Source of the DNA: Candidatus Butyricicoccus avistercoris
Lineage (GTDB): Bacteria > Bacillota > Clostridia > Oscillospirales > Butyricicoccaceae
Length of the DNA: 64,000 nucleotides
Assembly (NCBI GenBank): GCA_019113005.1
Contig: DXIE01000057.1
Span: 1 to 64,000 of the forward strand
Direction of reading: 5' to 3'
Shown here: positions 42,625-51,960 of the stretch, one piece after another
How positions within the stretch are numbered: position 1 is the stretch's first letter
How the letters are laid out: every line of letters begins with the position of its first letter
The notes under the pieces: model-generated
Database searches by the model: none
What the model saw: only the letters and a program-made list of their open reading frames with translations
Told to the model about the DNA's origin: nothing
Program-made: the position numbers and the translations under genes

Positions 42625-43875
42625 ATGGAAAAGAAATACAATAAGGTAGTTTTAGCATATTCAGGTGGTCTTGACACTTCTGTACTTATCCCTTGGCTAA
42701 AAGAACATTATGGCTGTGAGGTTATCGCTGTATCTGGTAACGTAGGTCAGGCAAGCGAACTAGAAGGTCTTGAGGAGCGTGCATTAGGTACAGGTGCATC
42801 TAAGCTATATATTGAAGATTTAACAAAGGAATTTGTTGACGATTATATTATCCCAACCATGCAGGCTGGTGCATCTTATGAGCAGTATCTTTTAGGTACA
42901 TCATTTGCACGTCCAATTATCGCAAAGCGTATTGTTGAAATCGCTAAAAAAGAAGGTGCAGACGCTATCTGTCATGGCTGCACAGGTAAGGGTAACGACC
43001 AAGTTCGTTTTGAACTTGCTATCAAGGCTTTTGCTCCAGATATGGATATTATCGCTCCATGGCGTTTCTGGGAGCTTAACTCTCGTGAAAAGGAAATCGA
43101 GTACGCTGAAAAGCACAATATCCCATTAAAGATAAATAAGGAAACTAACTATTCTAAGGATAAGAATCTATGGCACTTATCCCATGAAGGTCTTGACCTT
43201 GAAGACCCTGCAAACGAAGCTCCACTAAACAAGGAAGGTTTCCTTGAGATGGGCGTTTCTCCAGAACAAGCTCCAGACGTTCCAACTTATGTAACTATTC
43301 ACTTTGAAAAGGGTGTTCCTACCGCTGTTGACGGTGTAGAGATGGATTCTGTTGCTCTTATCACCAAGCTAAATGAGCTTGGCGGTGCTAATGGCTGCGG
43401 TATTCTTGATATTGTTGAAAACCGTCTTGTTGGTATGAAGAGCCGTGGTGTATATGAAACCCCAGGCGGTGCAGTGCTTTATGCTGCTCATCAGAAACTT
43501 GAGGAAATCACTCTTGATAAGGAAACTGCTCACTATAAGCAGCAGCTCGCTCTTAAGTTTGCAGACCTTGTATATAATGGTCAGTGGTACACCCCACTTC
43601 GTAAGGCTATGACCGCTTTTGTTGATGCTACTCAGGAAACTGTTACTGGTGATGTTAAGCTAAAGCTTTACAAGGGCAATATTATCCCTGCATCTGTAAC
43701 TTCTCCTTATTCTCTATATTCTGCTGGTATGGCTACATTTGATGAAGATGATTGCTATGACCAAGCTGATTCCGCTGGTTTCATCAACCTGTTTGGTCTG
43801 CCACTAAAGGTTCGTGCATTGAACGACCAAGTATTATTTGAAAAGACTGGTAAGCACTTCCCAAGCGTAGAATAA
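42625..43875 (+). CDS. argG: Argininosuccinate synthase
   Basis: [19 protein letters not shown]. Confidence 0.97.
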   Translation: MEKKYNKVVLAYSGGLDTSVLIPWLKEHYGCEVIAVSGNVGQASELEGLEERALGTGASKLYIEDLTKEFVDDYIIPTMQAGASYEQYLLGTSFARPIIAKRIVEIAKKEGADAICHGCTGKGNDQVRFELAIKAFAPDMDIIAPWRFWELNSREKEIEYAEKHNIPLKINKETNYSKDKNLWHLSHEGLDLEDPANEAPLNKEGFLEMGVSPEQAPDVPTYVTIHFEKGVPTAVDGVEMDSVALITKLNELGGANGCGILDIVENRLVGMKSRGVYETPGGAVLYAAHQKLEEITLDKETAHYKQQLALKFADLVYNGQWYTPLRKAMTAFVDATQETVTGDVKLKLYKGNIIPASVTSPYSLYSAGMATFDEDDCYDQADSAGFINLFGLPLKVRALNDQVLFEKTGKHFPSVE

Positions 43876-43885
43876 GAGGTAAATT

Positions 43886-45277
43886 ATGGCGAAATTATGG
43901 GCAGGCAGATTTCAAAAAGAAACTGACCTTGTAGTAAATGATTTTAACTCCTCTATTATGTTTGACTGTCGTCTTTATAAAGAGGATATAACAGGCTCTA
44001 TCGCTCATGCAACAATGCTCGGTAAACAAGGTATTATCGAGCAGCATGAGGCAGAAAAGATTGTTGCAGGACTCAAGGAAATTTTAGCTGATATTGAAGC
44101 GGGCAACGTTGAGTTTTCATTAGATTATGAAGATATTCATATGAACGTTGAGCAGCTGCTCACCGAGAGAATTGGAGATACAGGTAAACGTCTACATACA
44201 GGTCGCTCAAGAAATGACCAAGTAGCACTTGATATGCGTCTTTATGTTAAAAAGGAAATCGCTGAGATTATCGGTTTAACTCTTAACTTTATGAAAGCTC
44301 TTTGTGATAAATCTAAAGAAAATTTAGATGCAGTTATGCCAGGATATACACATCTTCAAAGAGCACAGCCAACAACATTTGCTCATTATATGATGGCTTA
44401 TGCAAACATGTTAAAGCGTGATGTTATGCGTCTTGATGATTGCTTAGAGCGTATGGACGATATGCCACTTGGTTCTGGTGCGTTAGCGTCTACAACCTAT
44501 CCTATTGATAGAGATTTTGTGCGTGAACAGCTCGGCTTTGCTCGTCTTACTGATAACTCTCTTGATGGTGTTTCTGATAGAGATTATTGCATTGAGCTTT
44601 GCTCAGATTTATCTATCTTAATGATGCACTTATCAAGACTTTCAGAAGAAATTATCTCTTGGTGTTCTTGGGAGTTTAAGTTTGTGGAGCTTGATGACGC
44701 TTATTCAACCGGTTCATCTATCATGCCACAAAAGAAAAACCCAGACGTTTGTGAGCTTATCCGTGGTAAGACAGGTCGTGTATATGGTAGTCTTACAACT
44801 CTGCTTACAATGCTAAAGGGTCTGCCACTTGCATATAATAAGGATATGCAGGAGGATAAAGAGGCTGTATTTAATGCTATCGACACAGTAAAGCAGTGTT
44901 TAGAAGTATTTACTCCAATGTTCTCGACAATGACACTGCGTAAGGATAATATGCGTAAAGCAGCATCTAAGGGCTTTATCAATGCAACTGACTGTGCAGA
45001 CTACCTAACAAAGAAGGGTATGCCATTTAGAGATGCATATAAAACCGTCGGCAGACTGGTTAGCGAATGTATAAAGGCTGACGAAACTCTGGAAACACTG
45101 ACATTAAAGGACTTTGGTGCAATTTCAAAGACTTTTGGTCCTGATGTTTATGATGCTCTTGACCTTAACACCTGTGTAAGAGAGCGTAAGGTAATTGGTG
45201 GTCCAGCTCCAGAGGAAGTTAAACGTCAGATTGCTAAGATTGAAAAATTCATGGAGCAATATGAGGCAGTAGAGTAA
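43886..45277 (+). CDS. argH: Argininosuccinate lyase
   Basis: HTGRSRNDQVALD; GYTHLQRAQPTTFAHY; GSSIMPQKKNPDVCELIRGK. Confidence 0.97.
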   Translation: MAKLWAGRFQKETDLVVNDFNSSIMFDCRLYKEDITGSIAHATMLGKQGIIEQHEAEKIVAGLKEILADIEAGNVEFSLDYEDIHMNVEQLLTERIGDTGKRLHTGRSRNDQVALDMRLYVKKEIAEIIGLTLNFMKALCDKSKENLDAVMPGYTHLQRAQPTTFAHYMMAYANMLKRDVMRLDDCLERMDDMPLGSGALASTTYPIDRDFVREQLGFARLTDNSLDGVSDRDYCIELCSDLSILMMHLSRLSEEIISWCSWEFKFVELDDAYSTGSSIMPQKKNPDVCELIRGKTGRVYGSLTTLLTMLKGLPLAYNKDMQEDKEAVFNAIDTVKQCLEVFTPMFSTMTLRKDNMRKAASKGFINATDCADYLTKKGMPFRDAYKTVGRLVSECIKADETLETLTLKDFGAISKTFGPDVYDALDLNTCVRERKVIGGPAPEEVKRQIAKIEKFMEQYEAVE

Positions 45278-46215
45278 TGAAACCTGTTATTTATATAGAT
45301 GGTAAAGAAGGCACTACTGGACTTCAAATTTATGAGCGTTTAGGCTCAAGAGATGACTTAACTCTATTGCTTATTGATGAAGATAAACGCAAAGACCCAA
45401 AAGAGCGTGCAAAACTAATGAATCAGGCGGATATAGTATTTTTATGTCTGCCTGATGCAGCCGCTAGAGAGGCTGTTACTTTGGTTACAAATCCAAATAC
45501 CAGAATTATTGATGCCTCAACCGCTCATAGAACAAATCCAGACTGGGACTATGGTTTTCCAGAGCTATCAAGCGAGAAAAGGCAGGCAATAGCAAACTCT
45601 AAAAGAGTTGCAAACCCAGGTTGTCATGCAACAGGTTTTATATCCATTGTTTATCCGCTTGTAAAGCTCGGAATACTTCCCAAAGATTATCCAATGTCAT
45701 TTTTCTCACTGACGGGCTATTCAGGCGGCGGCAAAAAAATGATTGCCTCTTATGAAAGTGAGGATAAGCCACAGGAGTATTTTGCACCTAGAATTTATGG
45801 TCTTAGCTTAAATCATAAGCATTTGCCAGAGATGAAAGCCGTTTGTGAAATTGACAATCCGCCAGTATTTGCCCCAGTGGTTGACGACTACTATAAGGGT
45901 ATGGCAGGTACACTAAGCCTTGTAAATAGTAAGTTAAACGGAAATCAAACCGCAGAGCAAATTCACAAGGCACTTTGTGATTATTATAAAGACCAGAAAT
46001 TTGTCACTGTTGAACCATTTGGCGGTGATACAGACATGCTTGGTGCAAACACTATGGCAGGTAAGGACAGCTTAAAAATTGTAGTTTGCGGAAATGAAAA
46101 CCAAACTATGATTACAGCTTTATTTGATAATTTAGGAAAGGGGGCATCTGGTGCGGCTGTGCAGAATATGAATATCATGCTCGGTATGGACGAAACCACA
46201 GGTCTTAATATATAG
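45277..46215 (+). CDS. argC: N-acetyl-gamma-glutamyl-phosphate reductase, short (type 2) form
   Basis: IYIDGKEGTTGLQIYERL; FLCLPDAAAREAV; VANPGCHATGF; 312 aa. Confidence 0.93.
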   Translation: MKPVIYIDGKEGTTGLQIYERLGSRDDLTLLLIDEDKRKDPKERAKLMNQADIVFLCLPDAAAREAVTLVTNPNTRIIDASTAHRTNPDWDYGFPELSSEKRQAIANSKRVANPGCHATGFISIVYPLVKLGILPKDYPMSFFSLTGYSGGGKKMIASYESEDKPQEYFAPRIYGLSLNHKHLPEMKAVCEIDNPPVFAPVVDDYYKGMAGTLSLVNSKLNGNQTAEQIHKALCDYYKDQKFVTVEPFGGDTDMLGANTMAGKDSLKIVVCGNENQTMITALFDNLGKGASGAAVQNMNIMLGMDETTGLNI

Positions 46216-46230
46216 GGAGAAAAATAAACT

Positions 46231-47439
46231 ATGAAAATAATTTCAGGTGGCGTATGTGCTGCAAAGGGATTTAAAGCGGGTGCAACACGTTGCGGAATTA
46301 AAGAAAGCCGCAAAACCGATGACCTTGCAATTATCCTTTCTGAATGTGAATGTACAGCAGCTGCAACATATACATTAAATAGAGTAAAAGCTGCTCCACT
46401 TTATGTTACAATGGAGCATCTAGAAGACGGCGTAGCTCGTGCAATCGTTGTAAATGCGGGTAATGCTAACGCTTGTGCACCAGACGGTATGGAAAATGCA
46501 AAACGTCAGGCACAAGCTGCTGCAAAATTCCTCGGCGTTGAAGAAGATAGAGTGCTTGCAGCATCAACTGGCGTTATTGGTCAAAGACTCAATATCGAAT
46601 GTATTGAAGAAAATATCGGAAATCTAAAGCTTTCTGATAATGGTTCAGAGGCTGCAAGCCATGCAATTTTAACCACTGATACAAAGGTTAAAAGTGTTGC
46701 TATTGAGTTTACTGTGGGCGGTAAAACCTGTCATATCGGCGGTATCGCAAAGGGTAGCGGTATGATTCACCCTAATATGGGTACTATGCTTGGTTTTATC
46801 ACAACCGACTGTAATATTACACATGAAATGCTGCAAATAGCACTTGTTGAAAGTGTTCGCAGAAGTTATAACCGTGTAAGTGTTGACGGTGACACTTCAA
46901 CTAATGATATGTGCATCGTTATGGCAAATGGTTTGGCTGGTAATGAACAAATTGATTGGCAAAATGAGGACTTTGACAAGTTCTATCAAGCACTGCATGA
47001 AGTAAATGTTCGCTTAGCTCGTATGATTGCAGGCGATGGCGAAGGTGCTACAAAGCTTATCACTTGTACTGTAAAGGGTGCTAGAAGTGAAGAAGCAGCA
47101 GAACGTCTTGCAAAGGCAGTATGTGCATCTAGTCTTGTAAAGGCTGCTATGTTTGGTGCAGATGCTAACTGGGGCAGAGTGCTTTGTGCTATGGGTTATT
47201 CAAAAGCACCTTTTAGACCAGAATATGTAACAGTTTCATTCTCATCTAGCGTTGGCACTGTTATGGTTTGTGACCATGGCTATGGTTTAGAGTTTGATGA
47301 GGATTTAGCAAAGCAAATTCTGCTTGAAGATGAGGTTAATATTGATGTTGAGCTTTACGAGGGTGAGGAAAAGGCAACCTGTTGGGGTTGTGACCTTACC
47401 TATGATTATGTAAAGATTAACGGCGATTACCGTACCTAA
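46231..47439 (+). CDS. argJ: Bifunctional ornithine acetyltransferase / N-acetylglutamate synthase
   Basis: VNAGNANACAPDGMENA; GGIAKGSGMIHPNMGTMLGFITTD autocleavage motif. Confidence 0.96.
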   Translation: MKIISGGVCAAKGFKAGATRCGIKESRKTDDLAIILSECECTAAATYTLNRVKAAPLYVTMEHLEDGVARAIVVNAGNANACAPDGMENAKRQAQAAAKFLGVEEDRVLAASTGVIGQRLNIECIEENIGNLKLSDNGSEAASHAILTTDTKVKSVAIEFTVGGKTCHIGGIAKGSGMIHPNMGTMLGFITTDCNITHEMLQIALVESVRRSYNRVSVDGDTSTNDMCIVMANGLAGNEQIDWQNEDFDKFYQALHEVNVRLARMIAGDGEGATKLITCTVKGARSEEAAERLAKAVCASSLVKAAMFGADANWGRVLCAMGYSKAPFRPEYVTVSFSSSVGTVMVCDHGYGLEFDEDLAKQILLEDEVNIDVELYEGEEKATCWGCDLTYDYVKINGDYRT

Positions 47440-47444
47440 AACGA

Positions 47445-47502
47445 GGAATCTTCGTTCTTGGGCACAGGGTTTCCTATGTCCATATGAACGGGGATTCTTT
47501 TT
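47445..47502 (+). terminator. Long imperfect stem-loop with trailing T5 between argJ and argB
   Basis: GAATC..CGTTC..GG-CACAGG / CCTATG-TCC..GAACG..GATTC TTTTT nested pairing. Confidence 0.5.
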
Positions 47503-47534
47503 AATTACCATAAATATAAAAAAGAGGGAAATAA

Positions 47535-48401
47535 ATGAATTTTGATGCAGAAACCAAAGCTAATATTCTTGTCGAGGCTCTGCCTTATATTCAGGAATAT
47601 TATGGTCAAACAGTAGTTGTTAAATATGGCGGAAACGCTATGATAAATGAAGAACTCAAGGACGCTGTTATACATGATATAGTGCTTTTAAGTCTTGTTG
47701 GTGTAAAAGTGGTTGTAGTGCATGGCGGTGGCCCAGAAATATCTGAGATGCTTAAAAAGACAGGCAAGGAGTCTAAATTTGTTAAGGGTTTACGCTATAC
47801 AGACAGAGAAACCATGGATATTGTACAAATGGTTCTTTGTGGTAAGGTAAACAAAGACCTTGTAACACTGCTTTCAAAAGCAGGCGGAAAAGGCGTAGGT
47901 CTTGGCGGTATGGACGGTGGTCTGTTTAAGGCAAAGCGTCTGACAGACGAAGAAGGCACAGATTTTGGCTATGTTGGTGACATAGTGGACGTAAACCCAC
48001 AGCCTGTTATTGATACACTATCTAAGGGTTATATACCTGTTGTATCAACTGTTGCAGAAGGCATTGATGCAGATACAAATTATAATATAAATGCAGATAC
48101 AGCAGCAGCTAAACTTGCTATTGCACTAGGTGCTAAAAAACTTATTTTACTTACAGATGTTCGTGGTCTGCTTCGTGACCCTAAGGACGAGGAAACATTA
48201 ATTCATAAGCTGAAGGTTTCTGAAGTTCCAGCACTTATTAAAGAAGGCGTTATTTCAGGCGGTATGATTCCTAAAGTTGATTGCTGTGTTGAGGCAGTGC
48301 GTAAAGGTGTTGAACGTGCTAACATTCAAGACGGCAGAGTGCCACACTCCATTTTGATTGAGCTTTTAAGTAAAGTCGGTGTAGGCACTATGTTTAACTA
48401 A
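47535..48401 (+). CDS. argB: Acetylglutamate kinase
   Basis: VVKYGGNAM; VVVVHGGGPEISEMLKK; NINADTAAAKLAIALGAKKLILLTDV. Confidence 0.96.
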   Translation: MNFDAETKANILVEALPYIQEYYGQTVVVKYGGNAMINEELKDAVIHDIVLLSLVGVKVVVVHGGGPEISEMLKKTGKESKFVKGLRYTDRETMDIVQMVLCGKVNKDLVTLLSKAGGKGVGLGGMDGGLFKAKRLTDEEGTDFGYVGDIVDVNPQPVIDTLSKGYIPVVSTVAEGIDADTNYNINADTAAAKLAIALGAKKLILLTDVRGLLRDPKDEETLIHKLKVSEVPALIKEGVISGGMIPKVDCCVEAVRKGVERANIQDGRVPHSILIELLSKVGVGTMFN

Positions 48402-48431
48402 TTTTATATTATAAATCAAGGTGAAATAAAA

Positions 48432-49613
48432 ATGACTTTTGAACAATTAAAAGCACAGGAAAGCCAGTATGTAATGAATACATATGGCAGATTTCCAATC
48501 GCTCTCGACCATGGCGAAAAATCCGTTTTATGGGACGTAGAGGACAAGCGTTATGTTGATATGACATCTGGTATTGGTGTTTGTAGCGTTGGTTATAACA
48601 ATGATAAGATTATCTCTGTAATTACAGAGCAAGCTCATAAGCTTATGCATGTTTCAAACCTATTTACAACCGAACCTATGGTTAAAACTGCAAAAACTCT
48701 GGTAGAGTCCACTGGTATGGGTAAGGTGTTTTTCTCTAACTCTGGTGCAGAATCTAACGAGGGTGCAATTAAACTTGCTCGTAAATATTCTTTTGATAAA
48801 TATGGTAAGGGCAGAAGTAAAATCATCACTCTTGTAAACTCTTTCCATGGCAGAACTATTACAACTCTTAATGCAACTGGTCAAGAGAAATTCCATCAAT
48901 ACTTTTTCCCATTTACTGAAGGCTTTGATTATGCGGCTGCAAATGATATCGAAGATTTAAAATCTAAGATTGACGATACAACTTGTGCTGTTATGATGGA
49001 GCTTATTCAAGGTGAAGGCGGTGTGCTTCCTCTTGATAAGGAATTTGTAAAGAAGGTTGAAACCATTTGTAATGAAAAAGATTTACTTTTAATTATAGAT
49101 GAAGTTCAAACTGGTATCGGTAGAACAGGCAGTTTATTCTGTTTCCAGCAATATGATATTAAGCCTGATGTTGTAACAATGGCAAAGGGCTTAGGTGGCG
49201 GTGTGCCAATCGGTGCAGTTATGGCAAGCAAGAAATGTTGTGATGTTTTAGGCGTTGGTATGCATGCTACGACTTTTGGAGGTACACCTACTGTATGTGC
49301 AGCCGCTAATGCTGTACTAGATATTGTAAATAATGATGAATTTTTAGCCGAAGTTAATAAAAAGGGCGAGTATATCAAACAGGGTATTTTAGCAATCGGT
49401 TCTGATAAAATTACAGACGTTCGTGGCATGGGTCTTATGATTGGCATAATTGTCGATGCAGATAAACGTGCAGAATATGTAAATGAGTGCATAGCAAATG
49501 GTTTACTTGTTCTTACAGCAGGTACAAATACTATTCGTTTATTACCACCACTGACAATCAGTTATGAGGAACTTGACGAGGCTATTTCTATTTTCAAAAA
49601 AGTTTTTGCTTAA
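48432..49613 (+). CDS. argD: Acetylornithine aminotransferase
   Basis: FFSNSGAESNEGAIKLARKYS; LIIDEVQTGIGRTG; TMAKGLGGGVPIGA. Confidence 0.95.
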   Translation: MTFEQLKAQESQYVMNTYGRFPIALDHGEKSVLWDVEDKRYVDMTSGIGVCSVGYNNDKIISVITEQAHKLMHVSNLFTTEPMVKTAKTLVESTGMGKVFFSNSGAESNEGAIKLARKYSFDKYGKGRSKIITLVNSFHGRTITTLNATGQEKFHQYFFPFTEGFDYAAANDIEDLKSKIDDTTCAVMMELIQGEGGVLPLDKEFVKKVETICNEKDLLLIIDEVQTGIGRTGSLFCFQQYDIKPDVVTMAKGLGGGVPIGAVMASKKCCDVLGVGMHATTFGGTPTVCAAANAVLDIVNNDEFLAEVNKKGEYIKQGILAIGSDKITDVRGMGLMIGIIVDADKRAEYVNECIANGLLVLTAGTNTIRLLPPLTISYEELDEAISIFKKVFA

Positions 49614-49629
49614 ATAAGGGGAGTAAGTT

Positions 49630-50541
49630 ATGAAACATTTATTAAAACTGCTTGATTGCAGTACAGAAGAAATTATTGGTTTATTAGACCTTGCAGACCA
49701 GTTAAAATATGAGCGTAAGAACAATATAACTCATCATCATTTAGAGGGCAAAAGTATAGGTCTTATTTTCCAAAAGTCATCTACTCGTACCAGAGTTTCT
49801 TTTGAAACTGGTATGTATCAGTTAGGCGGTCAGGCTTTGTTTTTATCTTCTCGTGATTTACAGATTGGCAGAGGTGAGCCTGTACAAGATACAGCTCGTG
49901 TATTATCACGTTATTTAGACGGTATTATGATTCGTACTTTCGAGCAAAAGGAAGTAGAGGATTTAGCTGAATATGGTTCTATTCCAGTTATTAATGGTTT
50001 AACAGATTTCTGTCACCCTTGTCAGGTACTTGCAGACCTTATGACAATTCGTGAAAAGTATGCTGTACTTGAAGGTTTAAAGATGTGTTATATTGGCGAT
50101 GGCAATAATATGGCTAACTCTTTAATCGTTGGCGGCTTAAAAACAGGTATGAAGGTATCCGTTGCAACTCCAGATGATTATAGACCAGATGCAAAGGTGC
50201 TTGAATTTGCTAAGGATTATACGGACTTTACACTGTATAATGACCCAATGAAGGCAGCAGAAAATGCAGATGTAATTATCACAGATACATGGGCATCTAT
50301 GGGTCAGGAAGATGAAAAAGAAATCCGTATGAAAGCATTTAAGGGCTATCAAGTAAATGATGAGCTTATGGCTGCTGCTAAGGAAGGTGCAATGGTTCAG
50401 CACTGTCTGCCAGCATATTGTGGTCAAGAAATCACAGAGAAGATTTTTGAAGAACATGCACATGAAATCTTTGAGGAAGCAGAAAACCGTTTACATGCAC
50501 AAAAGGCTGTTATGGTTACACTTATGAAGGATAAAGATTAA
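49630..50541 (+). CDS. argF: Ornithine carbamoyltransferase
   Basis: FQKSSTRTRVSFETGMYQLGG; FCHPCQVLADLMT; HCLPAYCGQEITEKIFEEHAHEIFEEAENR. Confidence 0.96.
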   Translation: MKHLLKLLDCSTEEIIGLLDLADQLKYERKNNITHHHLEGKSIGLIFQKSSTRTRVSFETGMYQLGGQALFLSSRDLQIGRGEPVQDTARVLSRYLDGIMIRTFEQKEVEDLAEYGSIPVINGLTDFCHPCQVLADLMTIREKYAVLEGLKMCYIGDGNNMANSLIVGGLKTGMKVSVATPDDYRPDAKVLEFAKDYTDFTLYNDPMKAAENADVIITDTWASMGQEDEKEIRMKAFKGYQVNDELMAAAKEGAMVQHCLPAYCGQEITEKIFEEHAHEIFEEAENRLHAQKAVMVTLMKDKD

Positions 50542-50549
50542 TTAAATTT

Positions 50550-50590
50550 AAAATCCGCTGAGAATTATATAAATCTTGGCGGATTTTTTA
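50550..50590 (+). terminator. Terminator of the arg operon
   Basis: AAAATCCGC...GCGGATTTTTT. Confidence 0.8.
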
Positions 50591-50658
50591 ATCTTTTGAT
50601 ATAAAAAATAGTATTTAAAATTTTTATAAAAATTTTTTAATTTTTTTCAAAAATATGC

Positions 50659-50687
50659 TTGACTTTTGTACTTACATATCATATAAT
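50659..50687 (+). promoter_or_regulatory. Sigma-70-type promoter for tRNA-Ser
   Basis: TTGACT, 17-bp spacer, TATAAT. Confidence 0.85.
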
Positions 50688-50730
50688 GAACAAGGTCGCT
50701 GAGATGAGCGGTCAGTAAACAAAAATATAT

Positions 50731-50821
50731 GGAGAGTTGGCTGAGTGGTCGAAGGCGCACGATTGGAAATCGTGTGTGCGGTAATCCCGTACCCAGGGTT
50801 CAAATCCCTGACTCTCCGCCA
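50731..50821 (+). tRNA. tRNA-Ser (anticodon GGA), CCA encoded
   Basis: GGAGAGT acceptor pairing with ACTCTCC, long variable arm, CGATTGGAAATCG anticodon arm, GGGTTCAAATCCC T-arm, GCCA end. Confidence 0.97.
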
Positions 50822-50824
50822 TAA

Positions 50825-50861
50825 AGAAGCACTGAACTTAATCGTTCGGTGCTTTTTCTTT
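50825..50861 (+). terminator. Terminator after tRNA-Ser
   Basis: AAGCACTGAACttaatcGTTCGGTGCTTTTT. Confidence 0.8.
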
Positions 50862-50905
50862 TGTTTTTATACCAAATTCCAAACAAATTATTAACTTATA
50901 TATTT

Positions 50906-50963
50906 TTGACAGCAATTTTGACAGCATATGGCTGTTTTTTATGACAGCAAATTTTACAGCATG
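50906..50963. repeat. Two pairs of 12-bp-spaced (T)GACAGCA repeats
   Basis: GACAGCA at 50908, 50920 and 50943, with TACAGCA at 50955; each pair is offset by 12 bp. Confidence 0.75.
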
Positions 50964-51035
50964 TTCTGATATGATTTTTGGTAAATAAAAAATCCTAATT
51001 TTCAAAATTAAAACTAGGATTTTAATATATAATTT

Positions 51036-51644
51036 TTATCTTGAAGGATTTAACGCAGCTTTTTCAGGATTTTTAATACCGGTTAAAGCAACAATATCTG
51101 CTTTAAGCCATAAATACTTTTCGCTGCAATACCAGTATTTATCTTTCCTCTTTTTGAAAATACGATATGGTGAGTCAGTAGAATTATCATAGATGTGGCA
51201 TACATCACATATCGGAATTAAATGCTGAACAAGTGCCAGAGCTTTATCATATCTAGAAATAATTTTATCGACAGGTACATCATGACCACCAGCACTTACT
51301 CTTGACATAACACGGACAACATTAATTTGTGGATCGGCAGTTAGTACATAATAACAACGAATAAAAAAACCTGCTGATTTTGCTCGTTTAAGCAAATTTA
51401 GATTTCTGTCTGTTGATAAAACTGTTTCGAAACAGAAACCTTTATGTTTTTTAAGATAATCTTCTCTTTTTTGTTCAGCAATTTTAGCTGCTTGCAAGTT
51501 ATCACAATTTAGGATACGTTGTATTTCATCAGCATTCACATATGGAATGTTCGTGGGGCGTAATAATTCAGTAATTGTACTTTTACCGGAGCCATTTGGT
51601 CCAGCAAATACCACTATTTCAGGCTTTTTATCTAGAGCGTTCAC
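51036..51644 (-). CDS. Zeta-toxin-like P-loop kinase
   Basis: VVFAGPNGSGKSTITELL; NADEIQR; ETVLSTDRNL; GFFIRCYYVLTADPQINVVRVMSRVSAGGHDVPVDKIISRY. Confidence 0.85.
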   Translation of the reverse strand: MNALDKKPEIVVFAGPNGSGKSTITELLRPTNIPYVNADEIQRILNCDNLQAAKIAEQKREDYLKKHKGFCFETVLSTDRNLNLLKRAKSAGFFIRCYYVLTADPQINVVRVMSRVSAGGHDVPVDKIISRYDKALALVQHLIPICDVCHIYDNSTDSPYRIFKKRKDKYWYCSEKYLWLKADIVALTGIKNPEKAALNPSR

Positions 51645-51837
51645 TATATCGCCCCCGTGTCATTGCTTTTGCAAAAGGTATAGTACTTCCATCACTATTC
51701 TGAATATAAACTTGCTTTGTTTTTGCATCAAATTTTGCAATAGGTTGGTTTAAAGCACGCTTTTTCTTCAATTCAGAAGCAACTGCTAGTCGTGCATTTT
51801 TTACAATAAATCCATCATCATGAGAATGGTTTGTCAT
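51628..51837 (-). CDS. Small partner/antitoxin-like protein upstream of the zeta-like gene
   Basis: 69 aa charged ORF overlapping the zeta-like gene by 17 nt; good RBS (ggaggtca). Confidence 0.6.
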   Translation of the reverse strand: MTNHSHDDGFIVKNARLAVASELKKKRALNQPIAKFDAKTKQVYIQNSDGSTIPFAKAMTRGRYSERSR

Positions 51838-51862
51838 AACTAGTGACCTCCAATCTTATAAA

Positions 51863-51892
51863 TATAATATTATAATCTTTTATAATATTATA
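51863..51892. promoter_or_regulatory. Perfect 13-bp inverted repeat TATAATATTATAA-tctt-TTATAATATTATA in the promoter region of the zeta-like operon
   Basis: Read directly; a second inverted repeat ACAATCA-atttg-TGATTGT follows at 51894-51912. Confidence 0.65.
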
Positions 51893-51926
51893 CACAATCA
51901 ATTTGTGATTGTATACTAAAAAAATA

Positions 51927-51954
51927 AGGGGGACTTATATTTAAAAGTCCCCCT
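51927..51954 (-). terminator. Terminator after integrase
   Basis: AGGGGGACTTatatttaaAAGTCCCCCT. Confidence 0.75.
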
Positions 51955-51960
51955 ATATAT

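Noticed and set aside
50906-50963. CRISPR-like array
   Set aside because: Units are only 7-12 bp with no uniform 25-40 bp spacers; no cas genes in the window.
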